From Streptomyces geranii (GTDB lineage: Bacteria > Actinomycetota > Actinomycetes > Streptomycetales > Streptomycetaceae): a stretch of 64,000 nt of DNA. The position numbers were made by a program, and so were the translations under genes. Numbering within the stretch: position 1 is the stretch's first letter; every line of letters begins with the position of its first letter. The notes under the pieces are model-generated. The model did no database searches. It saw nothing but the letters and a program-made list of their open reading frames with translations, and had not been told where the DNA came from. Where the stretch lies: positions 62,001-126,000 of the forward strand of contig NZ_PJME01000020.1 in assembly GCF_002954775.1 (NCBI RefSeq), read 5' to 3'. Below are positions 17,171 through 27,886 of the stretch, piece by piece.

Positions 17171-18978
17171 ATGACAGTCCTGCCCAACGACGGGCTCTCG
17201 CTGGCCGCCGAGTTCCCCTCCACGACCCATGAGCAGTGGCAGCGCCTCGTGGAGGGCGTACTGCGCAAGTCGGGCAAGGAGGTCTCGGGCGCGGCGGCCG
17301 AGGCCGCGCTGTCCACCGCGCTGGAGGACGGGATCACCACCCCGCCCCTCTACACGGCACGTGACGAGTCCCCCGAGCCCGGCTTCCCCGGCTTCGCCCC
17401 CTTCGTGCGCGGCGGACGGCCCGAGGGCAACACCGTCGGCGGCTGGGACGTACGGCAGCGGCACGCGACCCTCGTCGGCGACTCGGTCCTCGCGGACCTG
17501 GAGAACGGCGTCACCTCGCTCTGGCTGACCGTCGGCCCCGACGCGATCCCGGTGGCGTCGCTCGCCCGGGCCCTCGACGGCGTCTATCTCGACCTCGCCC
17601 CCGTGATCCTCGACGCCGGGCCGGAAGTCGAGTCCGCCGCACGGGAGTTGCTGCGGCTGTACGAGGAGCGGGGCGTCGCCAAGGAGGCGGCGCGCGGCAA
17701 CCTCGGCGCCGACCCGCTGGGCCACGAGGCCCGTACGGGTGAGGAGTTGGACTTCGCGCCGGTCGTCGAGCTGGCGCGGCTGTGCGCCGAGCAGTACCCG
17801 GGGTTGCGGGCGCTGACGGTGGACGCGCTGCCGTACCACGAGGCGGGCGGCTCGGCCGGGCAGGAGCTGGGCGCGTCGCTGGCGACGGGGGTCGCCTACC
17901 TCCGGAAGCTCACCGAGGCGGGGCTGACCGTCGAACAGGCCTGTGGACAGCTGGAGTTCCGGTACGCGGCGACCGCCGACCAGTTCCTGACGATCGCCAA
18001 GCTGCGTGCGGCCCGGCGGCTGTGGGCGCGGGTCGCGGAGGCGTGCGGGGCACCGGCGGCCGGGGCGCAGGTGCAGCACGCCGTGACCTCGCCGGTGATG
18101 ATGTCGCGCCGCGACCCGTGGGTGAACATGCTCCGCACGACGGTCGCGACGCTGGCCGCCGGGGTCGGCGGCGCGGACTCCGTCACGGTCCTCCCCTTCG
18201 ACCACGCGCTGGGCCTGCCGGACGCGTTCGCGCGCCGGATCGCCCGCAACACGTCGACGATCCTGGTCGAGGAGTCGCATCTGGCCCGGGTGACCGACCC
18301 GGCGGGCGGCTCCTGGTACGTGGAGCGGCTCACCGACGAACTCGCCCACGCGGGCTGGGAGTTCTTCCAGTGGATCGAGGGGCAGGGCGGTCAGGCGGCT
18401 GCCCTCCGCTCCGGGAGTCTGGGGGACGCCCTGGCGGCGACCTGGGCGACCCGGTCCGCCAAGCTGGCCAAGCGGCGTGAGCCGATCACCGGGGTCAGCG
18501 AGTTCCCGAACCTCGCCGAGCGCCTCCCGGACCGCGAGCCCGCGCCCGAGCCGCCGTCCGGCGGACTCCCCCGGGTGCGGCGCGACGAGGCGTACGAGGC
18601 GCTGCGCGCCCGCTCCGACGCCCACCTCGCGGCCACCGGCGCCCGGCCGCGCGTGTATCTGGCGACCATCGGCCCGGCCGCCGCCCACACCGCGCGGACG
18701 ACCTTCGTGTCGAACCTCTTCCAGGCGGGCGGCATCGAGCCCGTCACGTCGGGCACCTTCGAGGAGAGCGGCGCCACCGAGGCCTGCCTCTGCTCCAGCG
18801 ACGCCCTGTACGAGGAGCAGGCGGCGACCGTCGCGGCCGAACTGAAGGCCGCCGGTGCCTCGCATGTGTTCCTGGCCGGCCGTCCAGGGCAGTACACAGA
18901 CGTCGACTCGTACGTCTTCGCGGGCTGCGACGCCGTAGCCGTGCTCTCCGCCACCCTCGACCGCATGGGAGCGTCCTG

Positions 18979-18979
<1 letters not shown>
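17171..18979 (+). CDS. mutA: Methylmalonyl-CoA mutase small (beta) subunit
   Basis: A 602-residue protein of the mutase family. It has the barrel region (LEFRYAATADQFLTIAKLRAARRLW, VTSPVMMSRRDPWVNMLRTTVA, ARNTSTILVEESHLARVTDPAGGSWYVE) but lacks the B12-binding DxHxxG motif in its C-terminal domain. That is the known signature of the non-catalytic beta subunit. It pairs with MutB to interconvert methylmalonyl-CoA and succinyl-CoA, supplying or consuming propionate-derived carbon, including polyketide extender units. It is the first gene of mutA-mutB-meaB, and its stop overlaps the mutB start (ATGA). Confidence 0.93.
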
Positions 18980-21164
<2,185 letters not shown>

Positions 21165-21168
<4 letters not shown>

Positions 21169-22148
21169 TCGATCTCGACGCGTACGCCAAGGGCGTGCTC
21201 GACGGGAAGCGGGCGATCGTGGCCCGGGCCATCACCCTCGTCGAGTCGACGCGCCCCCAACACCGGGCGCAGGCGCAGGAGTTGCTGACCGCGCTGCTCC
21301 CGCACAGCGGCCGGGCGCGGCGGATCGGCGTCAGTGGGGTGCCGGGGGTCGGGAAGTCGACGTTCATCGACGCGTTCGGCACGATGCTGACCGGGCTCGG
21401 GCATCGGGTGGCAGTGCTGGCGGTGGACCCGTCGTCGAGCCGTACGGGCGGCTCGATCCTCGGCGACAAGACCCGGATGGAGCGCCTGGCGGTGGACCCG
21501 GCGGCGTTCATCCGCCCCTCCCCTACAGCGGGCACGCTGGGCGGGGTCGCCAAGGCGACGCGTGAGTCGATCGTGGTGATGGAGGCGGCGGGCTACGACG
21601 TCGTCCTGGTGGAGACGGTCGGCGTCGGCCAGTCCGAGACGGCCGTCGCGAACATGGTCGACTCCTTCCTGCTGCTGACGCTGGCCCGCACCGGCGACCA
21701 GTTGCAGGGCATCAAGAAGGGCGTCCTGGAACTGGCGGACGTCCTCGCCGTCAACAAGGCGGACGGCCCGCACGAGCGCGAAGCCCAGTCCGCCGCACGG
21801 GAGTTGGCAGGCGCCTTGCGGCTGATGCACGGGAGGGACGCGGCCTGGACACCGCCCGTCCTGACGTGCAGCGCCCGCGAGTCGATCGGCCTGGACACGG
21901 TCTGGGACCGCCTCGAACAACACCGCACCCTCCTCGACTCGTCCGGCCGCCTCACCGCGAAACGCCGTGACCAGCAGGTCGATTGGACGTGGACGATGGT
22001 CCGCGAGGAGCTGTTGGGGCGCCTGCACGCGGACGCGGATGTACGGGCGCTCGCGCCGACCCTCGAACGGCAGGTGCGGGAGGGCGAGTTGACGGCGACG
22101 CTGGCGGCGGAGCGGATTCTGAAGGCGTTCGGCGCGGGGGACCACTGA
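21165..22148 (+). CDS. meaB: Methylmalonyl-CoA mutase-associated G-protein chaperone
   Basis: A 327-residue G3E-family GTPase with P-loop GVPGVGKST, metal/switch segment AVDPSSSRTGGSILGDKTRM, VETVGVGQSE and base-recognition NKADG. MeaB proteins gate cofactor loading and protect the mutase from inactivation. GTG 21165 overlaps the mutB stop by four bases. The short gap after it (22149-22208) holds no gene. Confidence 0.95.
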
Positions 22149-22208
22149 GGAAGGCCGAGGCGACACCTCTCTCCCTCCCTAACCTCCCTCCCTACCTGCC
22201 CGCCCCGT

Positions 22209-22880
22209 TCAGAGGGGTGTGGCGGCGTGCAGGATGAGGACCATCGTGACCGCCGAGTTGGCGGACGACATCGCCGATACGGCCGTACCCGCCGCCGCGC
22301 CCCAGGTCGCCAGACCGACCGCGGTGAACACCGAGGGACGGCTTCGCGCTGCGGGCGCGGGGCCCAGCAGGGCCGCCACCCGGCGCGGCACCGGGCCGGG
22401 GCGGCGAAGCCGGCCAGTGTGGGCGTCGGTGTGCCCCGGGACACGAAGGCCGCCTTGCCGATGGCCCGGGCGACGGTCCGGCGGCTGCCGATGCGCCGTG
22501 CCGCGTCCTCGTCGGCCCGAAGCTTCGGCTTCCGGGTTGGTGTCGGCTTCAGCTTCCTGCTTCTGGTGGCCCGGCAGTTCGCGCAGTAGCCGTTCGTCGG
22601 CCGCGTCGAGTCCGGTGACGAAGCCGGCCAGGACCGCCTCGCGGTCGTTCTCGCCGTCCAGGACCCTGCGCCGTCCAGGAGAAGGAGCGGCCCGCGCGTC
22701 CGCGGGTGACCGCGCCCTTGGCCAGCAGTCGGGTGGGGATCGTGATGACGGTCGTACAGGCCAGGTCGCCGCCGAGCCGCTCCTGTACCCAGCCCGCCGT
22801 CGCCGACCCCTCCGCCGCCGCTGTCCGCGTCGCGAGCGGACATCGTATGGACGCCGGGGGCCGCCGCACGTCGTCGGGCG
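22209..22880 (-). pseudogene. Frameshifted remnant resembling an M56 (BlaR1-like) peptidase C terminus
   Basis: No single frame is coding across this stretch, but protein-like blocks jump between all three minus-strand frames. From upstream to downstream they are GDLACTTVITIPTRLLAKGA, then AGFVTGLDAADERLLRELPG, then DEDAARRIGSRRTVARAIGK, then VPRRVAALLGPAPAARSRPS with a final hydrophobic helix to the stop at 22209. The last two blocks resemble the end of actinobacterial M56 membrane metallopeptidases (ADxxAA, VARA, RVxALLGP and a last helix). The HExxH active-site region is not found. At least three frameshifts are implied, from decay or sequencing error. Confidence 0.5.
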
Positions 22881-22890
22881 GGCAGCCCGT

Positions 22891-23706
22891 TCAGCAGGCG
22901 TATCCCCAGGTGCGGGCGAGGTCGCGGAGTGCCTCCGGGACCTCCTCCGCCTCGGGCAGCGGCCGGGCCTTCTGGATCTTCCCGGACTTGATGTTGTCGC
23001 TCCAGTCGCCGATGAACGGCACGAAGGGCCCGTGGTCGCCCTTGCGGTAGTCGAGCATCCTCGGTGTCCAGGGCACACCGAGGTACGTACACAGCTCCCG
23101 GGTGACCGCCTCGGGTCGCTCGGTCAGGTCCTCGTAGCGGACGGTGAGGCCGTCCAGGCCGTTGCGGGCCGCCTCGACTGCCTTCACGTACATGCGTACT
23201 TCGCGGACGGTCGCGTCGAGGTCGCGGTCGGGGCGGTTGTTGATGAGGGAACTCACCATCGAGCCGGGGTGGCGCAGCAGGAAGATGTAGCGGGCCTGCG
23301 GCCAGCCCTCGTCGAGCCGTTCCCAGAAGCCCGCGTTGCCCGGTGTCTTGTCGACGATGATCCGCTTGCCGCTGCGTACGAGTTCCCGGTGCATGACCCG
23401 GTCCCACAGCAGGTGCTCCAACTCCCGCTGGTCGAGGTCGAGTTGGGCCATGGCCTTGCTGGTGTACGGCTTGGTGAGGTCGACCGAGAGGGTGCGCAGG
23501 TGCATCTCGTGGGGTGCCCGGATCTCGGGGTGGCTGTTGAGCAGGACCCGCAGGAGGGTGGAACCGGAGCGTACGGAGGAGATCACGAACACCGGGTCCG
23601 GGACGAGCCGATGGGCCGACTGCGGCACAGGAGGCTCCGCGAGACGTCGTACCCGTCGCCTCAACCCGCGGGCCACTCGGCGTACTTCCGGACCGACCAG
23701 GACCAT
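22891..23706 (-). CDS. Sulfotransferase family protein
   Basis: A 271-residue protein. The 5'-phosphosulfate loop is VFVISSVRSGSTLLRVLLNS, matching the PAPS-binding pattern of P-loop sulfotransferases, and the 3'-phosphate region is YIFLLRHPGSMVSSLINNRP. VRYEDLTERPEAVTRELCTYLG is the typical late motif. It would move sulfate from PAPS to a hydroxyl or amine, but the acceptor is unknown. It stands alone, with a frameshifted remnant downstream and a divergent gene upstream. Confidence 0.88.
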   Translation of the reverse strand: MVLVGPEVRRVARGLRRRVRRLAEPPVPQSAHRLVPDPVFVISSVRSGSTLLRVLLNSHPEIRAPHEMHLRTLSVDLTKPYTSKAMAQLDLDQRELEHLLWDRVMHRELVRSGKRIIVDKTPGNAGFWERLDEGWPQARYIFLLRHPGSMVSSLINNRPDRDLDATVREVRMYVKAVEAARNGLDGLTVRYEDLTERPEAVTRELCTYLGVPWTPRMLDYRKGDHGPFVPFIGDWSDNIKSGKIQKARPLPEAEEVPEALRDLARTWGYAC

Positions 23707-23810
23707 GACTGTGCCTCCTTGATCCCCCGGTGTACAGAAACCTCACCACCCTCGAATCCCCCTTGGGTGCTTGACCATCCTGTGACCAAAGCCTGGGTCC
23801 GCCATGGGAA

Positions 23811-23827
23811 AGGAATGAGAAATTCCT
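23811..23827. promoter_or_regulatory. Small inverted repeat in divergent promoter region
   Basis: AGGAAT and ATTCCT (6-base arms, 5-base spacer) lie in the 169-base gap between the divergent sulfotransferase and copper-pair genes, about 50 bases before the latter. It is a possible operator; no regulator gene is adjacent. Confidence 0.25.
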
Positions 23828-23875
23828 GAGACCCGGCTCCTGCCTGCCCGTCGCATGGTTGATGATGGGCAGGTC

Positions 23876-24529
23876 ATGACCATGCCCTTTGCGCCGACGA
23901 CGCGTTCCGCGCCACTGCCCGTGTTCCGGGCGGCGGTGTTCGCCGTCGTGGGTACGGTGCTCGGGGTCAGCGCGCACCATCTGATCGCCGGGGGGCCCGC
24001 TCCGTGGCGACCCGCGGTGGCAGCGGCGGTGCTGCTGTTCGCCGTGGGGCTGGCCGGTGGGCGGCGCCCGCGGTCGCTCGCCGCGGTGGTGGTGACGTGT
24101 GCGGCGGCCCAGTCCGGACTGCATGTGTGGCTGTCGGCCGCCCACTCGCGCCACACGCCCGCCATGACGATGCCCGCGCACGCGCATCACGCGATGACCG
24201 CCCATGGGACCTGGCCCGAGCGGCTGCACGACTCGGCCGCGATGACGGTCCTCCATGCCGTGACCGCCGTGTTCATCGCCGTGCTGCTGCAGCGGGCGGA
24301 CGCGGCCTGCTGGTCGCTGGCGCGTGGTCTGAACGGGGCGGTCGACGCGATACGGGCCCGGATCGCGACCGTACGGGCGCTGCTCGAAGGTCTGCCCGTG
24401 CCGAGCGGGCGCGGGTCGCGGGTTCGCCGCCCGCGACGGGCGGAGTCGCCGCTGTGCACGGGGGCGCTCCTCGCGGACGTGGTGGTACGACGGGGTCCTC
24501 CGTCGGCGTGGCTCGCTCCCGCCGTCTGA
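23876..24529 (+). CDS. His/Met-rich membrane protein beside YcnI
   Basis: A protein of about 217 residues with three to four membrane helices (FRAAVFAVVGTVLGVSA, PAVAAAVLLFAVGLAGG, AMTVLHAVTAVFIAVLL). Between helices there is an outward loop with six His and three Met (HSRHTPAMTMPAHAHHAM), a pattern of copper-binding loops. ATG 23876 is chosen because the longer start at 23855 adds only a soluble stub. The next gene is a YcnI (DUF1775) protein, and actinobacterial YcnI genes often sit with small copper-handling membrane proteins, so a copper role is inferred. Confidence 0.65.
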   Translation: MTMPFAPTTRSAPLPVFRAAVFAVVGTVLGVSAHHLIAGGPAPWRPAVAAAVLLFAVGLAGGRRPRSLAAVVVTCAAAQSGLHVWLSAAHSRHTPAMTMPAHAHHAMTAHGTWPERLHDSAAMTVLHAVTAVFIAVLLQRADAACWSLARGLNGAVDAIRARIATVRALLEGLPVPSGRGSRVRRPRRAESPLCTGALLADVVVRRGPPSAWLAPAV

Positions 24530-24644
24530 CTCCCCACTGCCAACCGCCAACTGCCCCTGCCGGAACGGCCCGGCCCAGCCCGGCCTTTCGTCGCATGGCG
24601 GCCGTTGCGCACCGCAGCACGCCCTGAAATCCCCGGAGACACCC

Positions 24645-25361
24645 ATGTTCACTGCCCCCCGGCGCCTGGCCCTCACGGCCGCCGCTGCCACCACCCTCGT
24701 CCTCTTCACCGCCGGTCCGGCCGCCGCCCATATGGAGGTCGAGTCCGACAAGGCGCAGGCTCTCGCCGAGAACGTCGAGATCTCCTTCCACGCAGAGGCG
24801 GAGTCCGACAGCGCCGGGATCTCCGAGGTCCGGGTGATCCTGCCCGAGGGGATCGCGCCGGGTGACGTGTCGTACGGCGAGGGCCCCAAGGGGTGGAAGT
24901 TCGCGACCGACGACGAGGGTTACACGGTGAAGGGGGCGGCGCTGAAGACCGGGGTGAGCGCGGAGTACTCGATCGTCGTGCGGCAACTTCCCGACGCGAA
25001 GGAGCTTGCCTTCAAGTCGCTGCAGACGTACAGCGACGGGAGCATCGATCGCTGGATCGAACTGGACGAGGGTGGGGAGCAGCCGGCTCCTGTCCTGAAG
25101 CTGAAGGCGGCGGCGCCTGGCGCAAAGCCGATCACTCCGACCCCGACCGAGTCTCCGTCGCCGTCGGCAACTCCGACTCCGACTCCGACGCCCACGTCCG
25201 AGGAGACTGAGGCGTCGGCTACGCCTGTGGTGGAGGCGGCGAGTGAGGATGAGGGTGGGGTGTCTGCCGGAGTCTGGATAGGGGTCGGGGCGGTTGTGGT
25301 TGTGGCGGCGGGGGCGGGTGTGTACTTCGTGCGCCGGAAGGGGGCGGGGGCTGGGGAGTAG
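24645..25361 (+). CDS. YcnI/DUF1775 copper-binding protein
   Basis: A 238-residue exported protein. The signal peptide ends AGPAAAHM, leaving a mature N-terminal His, the known copper ligand of the YcnI family. The DUF1775 domain follows (FHAEAESDSAGISEVRVILP, GWKFATDDEGYTVKG, PDAKELAFKSLQTYSDG). A Pro/Thr/Ser linker leads to a C-terminal membrane anchor (GVWIGVGAVVVVAAGAGVYFV) and basic tail. It probably acts at the cell surface in copper acquisition or chaperoning. It follows the His/Met-rich membrane protein by 115 bases, and the repeat element starts just after its stop. Confidence 0.88.
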   Translation: MFTAPRRLALTAAAATTLVLFTAGPAAAHMEVESDKAQALAENVEISFHAEAESDSAGISEVRVILPEGIAPGDVSYGEGPKGWKFATDDEGYTVKGAALKTGVSAEYSIVVRQLPDAKELAFKSLQTYSDGSIDRWIELDEGGEQPAPVLKLKAAAPGAKPITPTPTESPSPSATPTPTPTPTSEETEASATPVVEAASEDEGGVSAGVWIGVGAVVVVAAGAGVYFVRRKGAGAGE

Positions 25362-25413
25362 GCGGCTCGGGTAGGGGTTTTTCGCCCCCGCCGCCCCTAC
25401 CCGTACCCATCCC

Positions 25414-25443
25414 GGGGGGGGGGGGGGCCCCCCCCCCCCCCCC
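25414..25443. repeat. G14-C16 homopolymer palindrome
   Basis: Fourteen G followed directly by sixteen C, inside the left arm of the larger element. It would form a loop-poor hairpin and is difficult to sequence, so the exact lengths are doubtful. Confidence 0.6.
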
Positions 25444-25600
25444 ACCGGCGCGGGGGGGGGGGCGGGCGCGGACCGCCGGGCGGGGGGTGGCGGGCGTTGC
25501 GGGGGAGGGTGGCGGACGGGTGGGTGGGGAGGTCGCGCTGAACGCGCTCGTCCTCAAACGCCGGACGGGCTGGAGATGCCGGCCTGCGCTGAAAAATCAA

Positions 25601-25800
25601 GCCCCGGCCAGCATCCTCAAGCTCCGGCCAGCATCCCCAGGCTCCGGCCGACACCCCCAAGCCCCGGCCAGCATCCCTAAGCTCCGGCCGACACCCTCAA
25701 GCCACAGCCGACACCCCCAAGCCTCAGCCCGCACCCTCAAGCCACAGCCGACACCCCCAAGCCTCAGCCCGCACCCTCAAGCCACGGCCGGCACCACTCA
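25601..25800. repeat. Tandem array: ten 20-bp units
   Basis: Ten consecutive units of exactly 20 bases with consensus near GCCCCGGCCGACACCCTCAA. Units 6 and 8 (25701-25720, 25741-25760) are identical, as are 7 and 9, showing recent pairwise duplication. Twenty is not a multiple of three and the units carry no spacers, so this is neither a coding repeat nor a CRISPR array. Confidence 0.92.
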
Positions 25801-25955
25801 GCCCGTCCGGCGTTTGAGGACGAGGCCGTCCAGGCCGATCAACCACCCACCCACCCCCGCCTTACCCACCCACCCCAAGGGGGGTCCGGGGGCGCAGCCC
25901 CCAGGGATGGGACGGGTAGGGGCGGCGGGGGCGAAAAAGGAATGGCCCCGCCCGC

Positions 25956-26315
25956 TCAGTCGTGCGGTGCTTTCCCACTCACCCGGTGATCCGCATGGCT
26001 CAACGCCTCCATCACCAACCGCCGCAAATGCCCGTCCCGCAAGCTGTAGTGGACGTACCGCCCCTCCCGCCGCGTCTCCACCAGCCCCGCCAGCCGCAGC
26101 TTCGCCAGATGCTGGCTCACCGCCGTCCGCGACGCCTCGCACCGTTCCGTCAGCGAACCCACATCCGACTCCCCCTGTGCCAGCAGCCACAGCAGATGCA
26201 GTCGCGTCGCATCGGACAGCAGGGCGAACACCTCCGTCGCCTCGGCGAGACGCGCGCTGTCCGGGGCACGCAGATGCGTATCGGCCGCAGGTGGCAAGGT
26301 CTCGCGAGCAGACAT
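25956..26315 (-). CDS. ArsR/SmtB-family metal-responsive repressor
   Basis: A 119-residue winged-helix protein with the ArsR HTH (FALLSDATRLHLLWLLAQGE, TERCEASRTAVSQHLAKLRL) and wing GLVETRREGRYVHYSL. His residues in the last helix (MEALSHADHRVSGKAPHD) and near the N terminus suggest an NmtR/KmtR-like nickel-cobalt or zinc site; the classical ELCVC motif is absent. It is divergent from a His-tailed MFS exporter with a palindrome between them, so it probably controls that gene and itself. Confidence 0.85.
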   Translation of the reverse strand: MSARETLPPAADTHLRAPDSARLAEATEVFALLSDATRLHLLWLLAQGESDVGSLTERCEASRTAVSQHLAKLRLAGLVETRREGRYVHYSLRDGHLRRLVMEALSHADHRVSGKAPHD

Positions 26316-26381
26316 GCCCTCAGCCTAGAGGCACGAACACCCCCGCAGCCGGTGTCCGACCATCGACTCCCGCATTTATAT

Positions 26382-26397
26382 GTGCGCATGTGCGCAC
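26382..26397. promoter_or_regulatory. Candidate ArsR-family operator
   Basis: Arms GTGCGCA and TGCGCAC (7 bases, spacer TG) in an AT-rich patch ahead of the MFS gene and in the divergent gap with the arsR-like gene. Size and position fit ArsR/SmtB operators; binding is inferred. Confidence 0.5.
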
Positions 26398-26476
26398 CCA
26401 TAGCTAAAGTAGTGAGCCCCGCACCCGTTCGTCTGCACCCGCCCCCACCCCCACCCAGCCCCGCAAGGGACCCCGC

Positions 26477-27799
26477 ATGCTCACCACCCTCCGCAACCGC
26501 ACCTACCGCCGCCTCTTCACCGCCCAACTCGTAGCCCTCACCGGCACCGGCCTCGCCACAGTCGCGCTCGCCCTCCTCGCGTACGACCTCGCGGGCGCCC
26601 ACGCGGGATCGGTCCTCGGCACTGCGCTCGCGGTCAAGATGGCGGCGTACGTCGTGATCGCACCCGCCGTCGGTGCGGTCGCCCACCGGGTGTCGCGGCG
26701 GGCGCTTCTCGTGGGGGCCGACCTCACTCGGGCCGGGGTCGCGCTGCTGCTGCCGTTCGTCGGGGAGGTCTGGCAGGTGTACGTCCTGATCTTCCTGCTG
26801 CAGGCCGCGTCGGCCGCGTTCACCCCCGCCTTCCAGGCCGTCATACCCGACGTACTGCCCGCCGAGCACGACTACACCCGGGCCCTCTCCCTGTCCCGGC
26901 TCGCCTACGACCTGGAGAGCCTGTTCAGCCCCGCCCTCGCCGCCGCACTGTTGTCCCTGGTCACCTACAACTGGCTGTTCCTCGGAACCGTGGCCGGCTT
27001 TCTCGCCTCGGCCGCCCTCGTCGCCTCCGTCGTACTGCCCAAACCCGTCATCGCCCCTTCCACCAACGGCAGTTGCACCAAGGCCACCTCCGGTTTCCGG
27101 CGTTTCCTCGCCGTTCCGCAGCTGCGCGCCCTCCTCGCGCTCGACCTCGCGGTCGCCGCCGCCGGTGCCATGGTCACCGTCAACACCGTGGTGTACGTCC
27201 GTGAGTTGCTCGGCCGGAGCACCACCGACGTGGCACTCGCGCTCGGCGCCTTCGGTGCGGGCTCGATGGGCGTGGCGCTGCTGCTGCCCCGGGTTCTCGA
27301 ACGGGTCCCGGACCGTGCCGTGATGCTGCGAGGCGCCCTCCTCCTCACGGTCGCCTTCGTCGCCCTCGGCGTCATCACCTCTGCGGGCGGCGGCAGTTGG
27401 CGCTGGCCGGGGCTGTTGACCGCCTGGGTCGTGTTCGGGGGCGCCTGCTCGATGGTGCTCACTCCGACGGGGCGGCTGATCCGCCGGGCGACGTCGGCCG
27501 AGGGGAGGACGTCCGCGTTCGCGGCACAGTTCTCCCTCTCGCACAGCTGCTGGCTGCTCACGTATCCACTGGCGGGCTGGCTCGGCGCGACGGCCGGACT
27601 CCGGTCCGCGGTGCTCGCCCTGGGCGCCGTCGCGCTCACCGCCGCGCTGCTCGCCGTACGGCTATGGCCCGCACAGGAATCCGCAGCGGTCGAGCACGAG
27701 CACCCCGACCTCCCCGCCGAGCACCCGCACCTGGCTGCCGCCGGAGGCCGCCGGCACAGTCACCGGCCGCTCCACGACGGGCTCCACGCCCACGCCTGA
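26477..27799 (+). CDS. MFS transporter with His-rich C-terminal tail (metal exporter candidate)
   Basis: A 440-residue major facilitator with about twelve helices, starting MLTTLRNRTYRRLFTAQLVA, the pattern of the drug/metal-exporter group (MFS_3). The last 36 residues carry nine His (EHEHPDLPAEHPHL, HSHRPLHDGLHAHA), like the metal-binding tails of NreB-type nickel exporters. Paired with a divergent ArsR-type regulator, it probably exports nickel, cobalt or zinc. Together with the nik-type importer it would give the strain both nickel uptake and efflux, though the metal is inferred. Confidence 0.8.
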   Translation: MLTTLRNRTYRRLFTAQLVALTGTGLATVALALLAYDLAGAHAGSVLGTALAVKMAAYVVIAPAVGAVAHRVSRRALLVGADLTRAGVALLLPFVGEVWQVYVLIFLLQAASAAFTPAFQAVIPDVLPAEHDYTRALSLSRLAYDLESLFSPALAAALLSLVTYNWLFLGTVAGFLASAALVASVVLPKPVIAPSTNGSCTKATSGFRRFLAVPQLRALLALDLAVAAAGAMVTVNTVVYVRELLGRSTTDVALALGAFGAGSMGVALLLPRVLERVPDRAVMLRGALLLTVAFVALGVITSAGGGSWRWPGLLTAWVVFGGACSMVLTPTGRLIRRATSAEGRTSAFAAQFSLSHSCWLLTYPLAGWLGATAGLRSAVLALGAVALTAALLAVRLWPAQESAAVEHEHPDLPAEHPHLAAAGGRRHSHRPLHDGLHAHA

Positions 27800-27886
27800 G
27801 CGCGCGGCTGCCCTCACCTCAGGATCTCGGGGGGCGGGAGAGCGAGGCGGCAGGCTGAAGGATCGCCCGGCGCACCCTGCGCCCCC

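Larger units (their letters stand above)
25370..25945. repeat. Nested inverted-repeat element enclosing ten 20-bp tandem units
   Basis: The 594-base gap between ycnI and the arsR-like gene holds a symmetrical non-coding element. Outer arms are 25378-25410 and, inverted, about 25906-25938 (TTTTTCGCCCCCGCCGCCCC against its complement). Inner arms are 25547-25572 and 25799-25824, complementary over 26 bases (core AAACGCCGGACGGGCTG). The middle, 25601-25800, is ten tandem 20-base units. The inner-arm sequence resembles a family of GC-rich intergenic repeats common in Streptomyces, here in two copies facing each other. It may also act as a bidirectional terminator. Confidence 0.8.

Noticed and set aside
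21593..24889. Minus-strand open frame of 1098 codons
   Set aside because: Crosses meaB antisense, the remnant, the sulfotransferase and the copper genes; only a short block inside the remnant is protein-like.
25601..25800. CRISPR array
   Set aside because: The 20-bp units are directly adjacent with no unique spacers, and no cas gene is present.
25487..26407. Plus-strand open frame through the tandem repeat
   Set aside because: The 20-bp period shifts the frame each unit, there is no ribosome binding site, and it runs antisense over the arsR-like gene.
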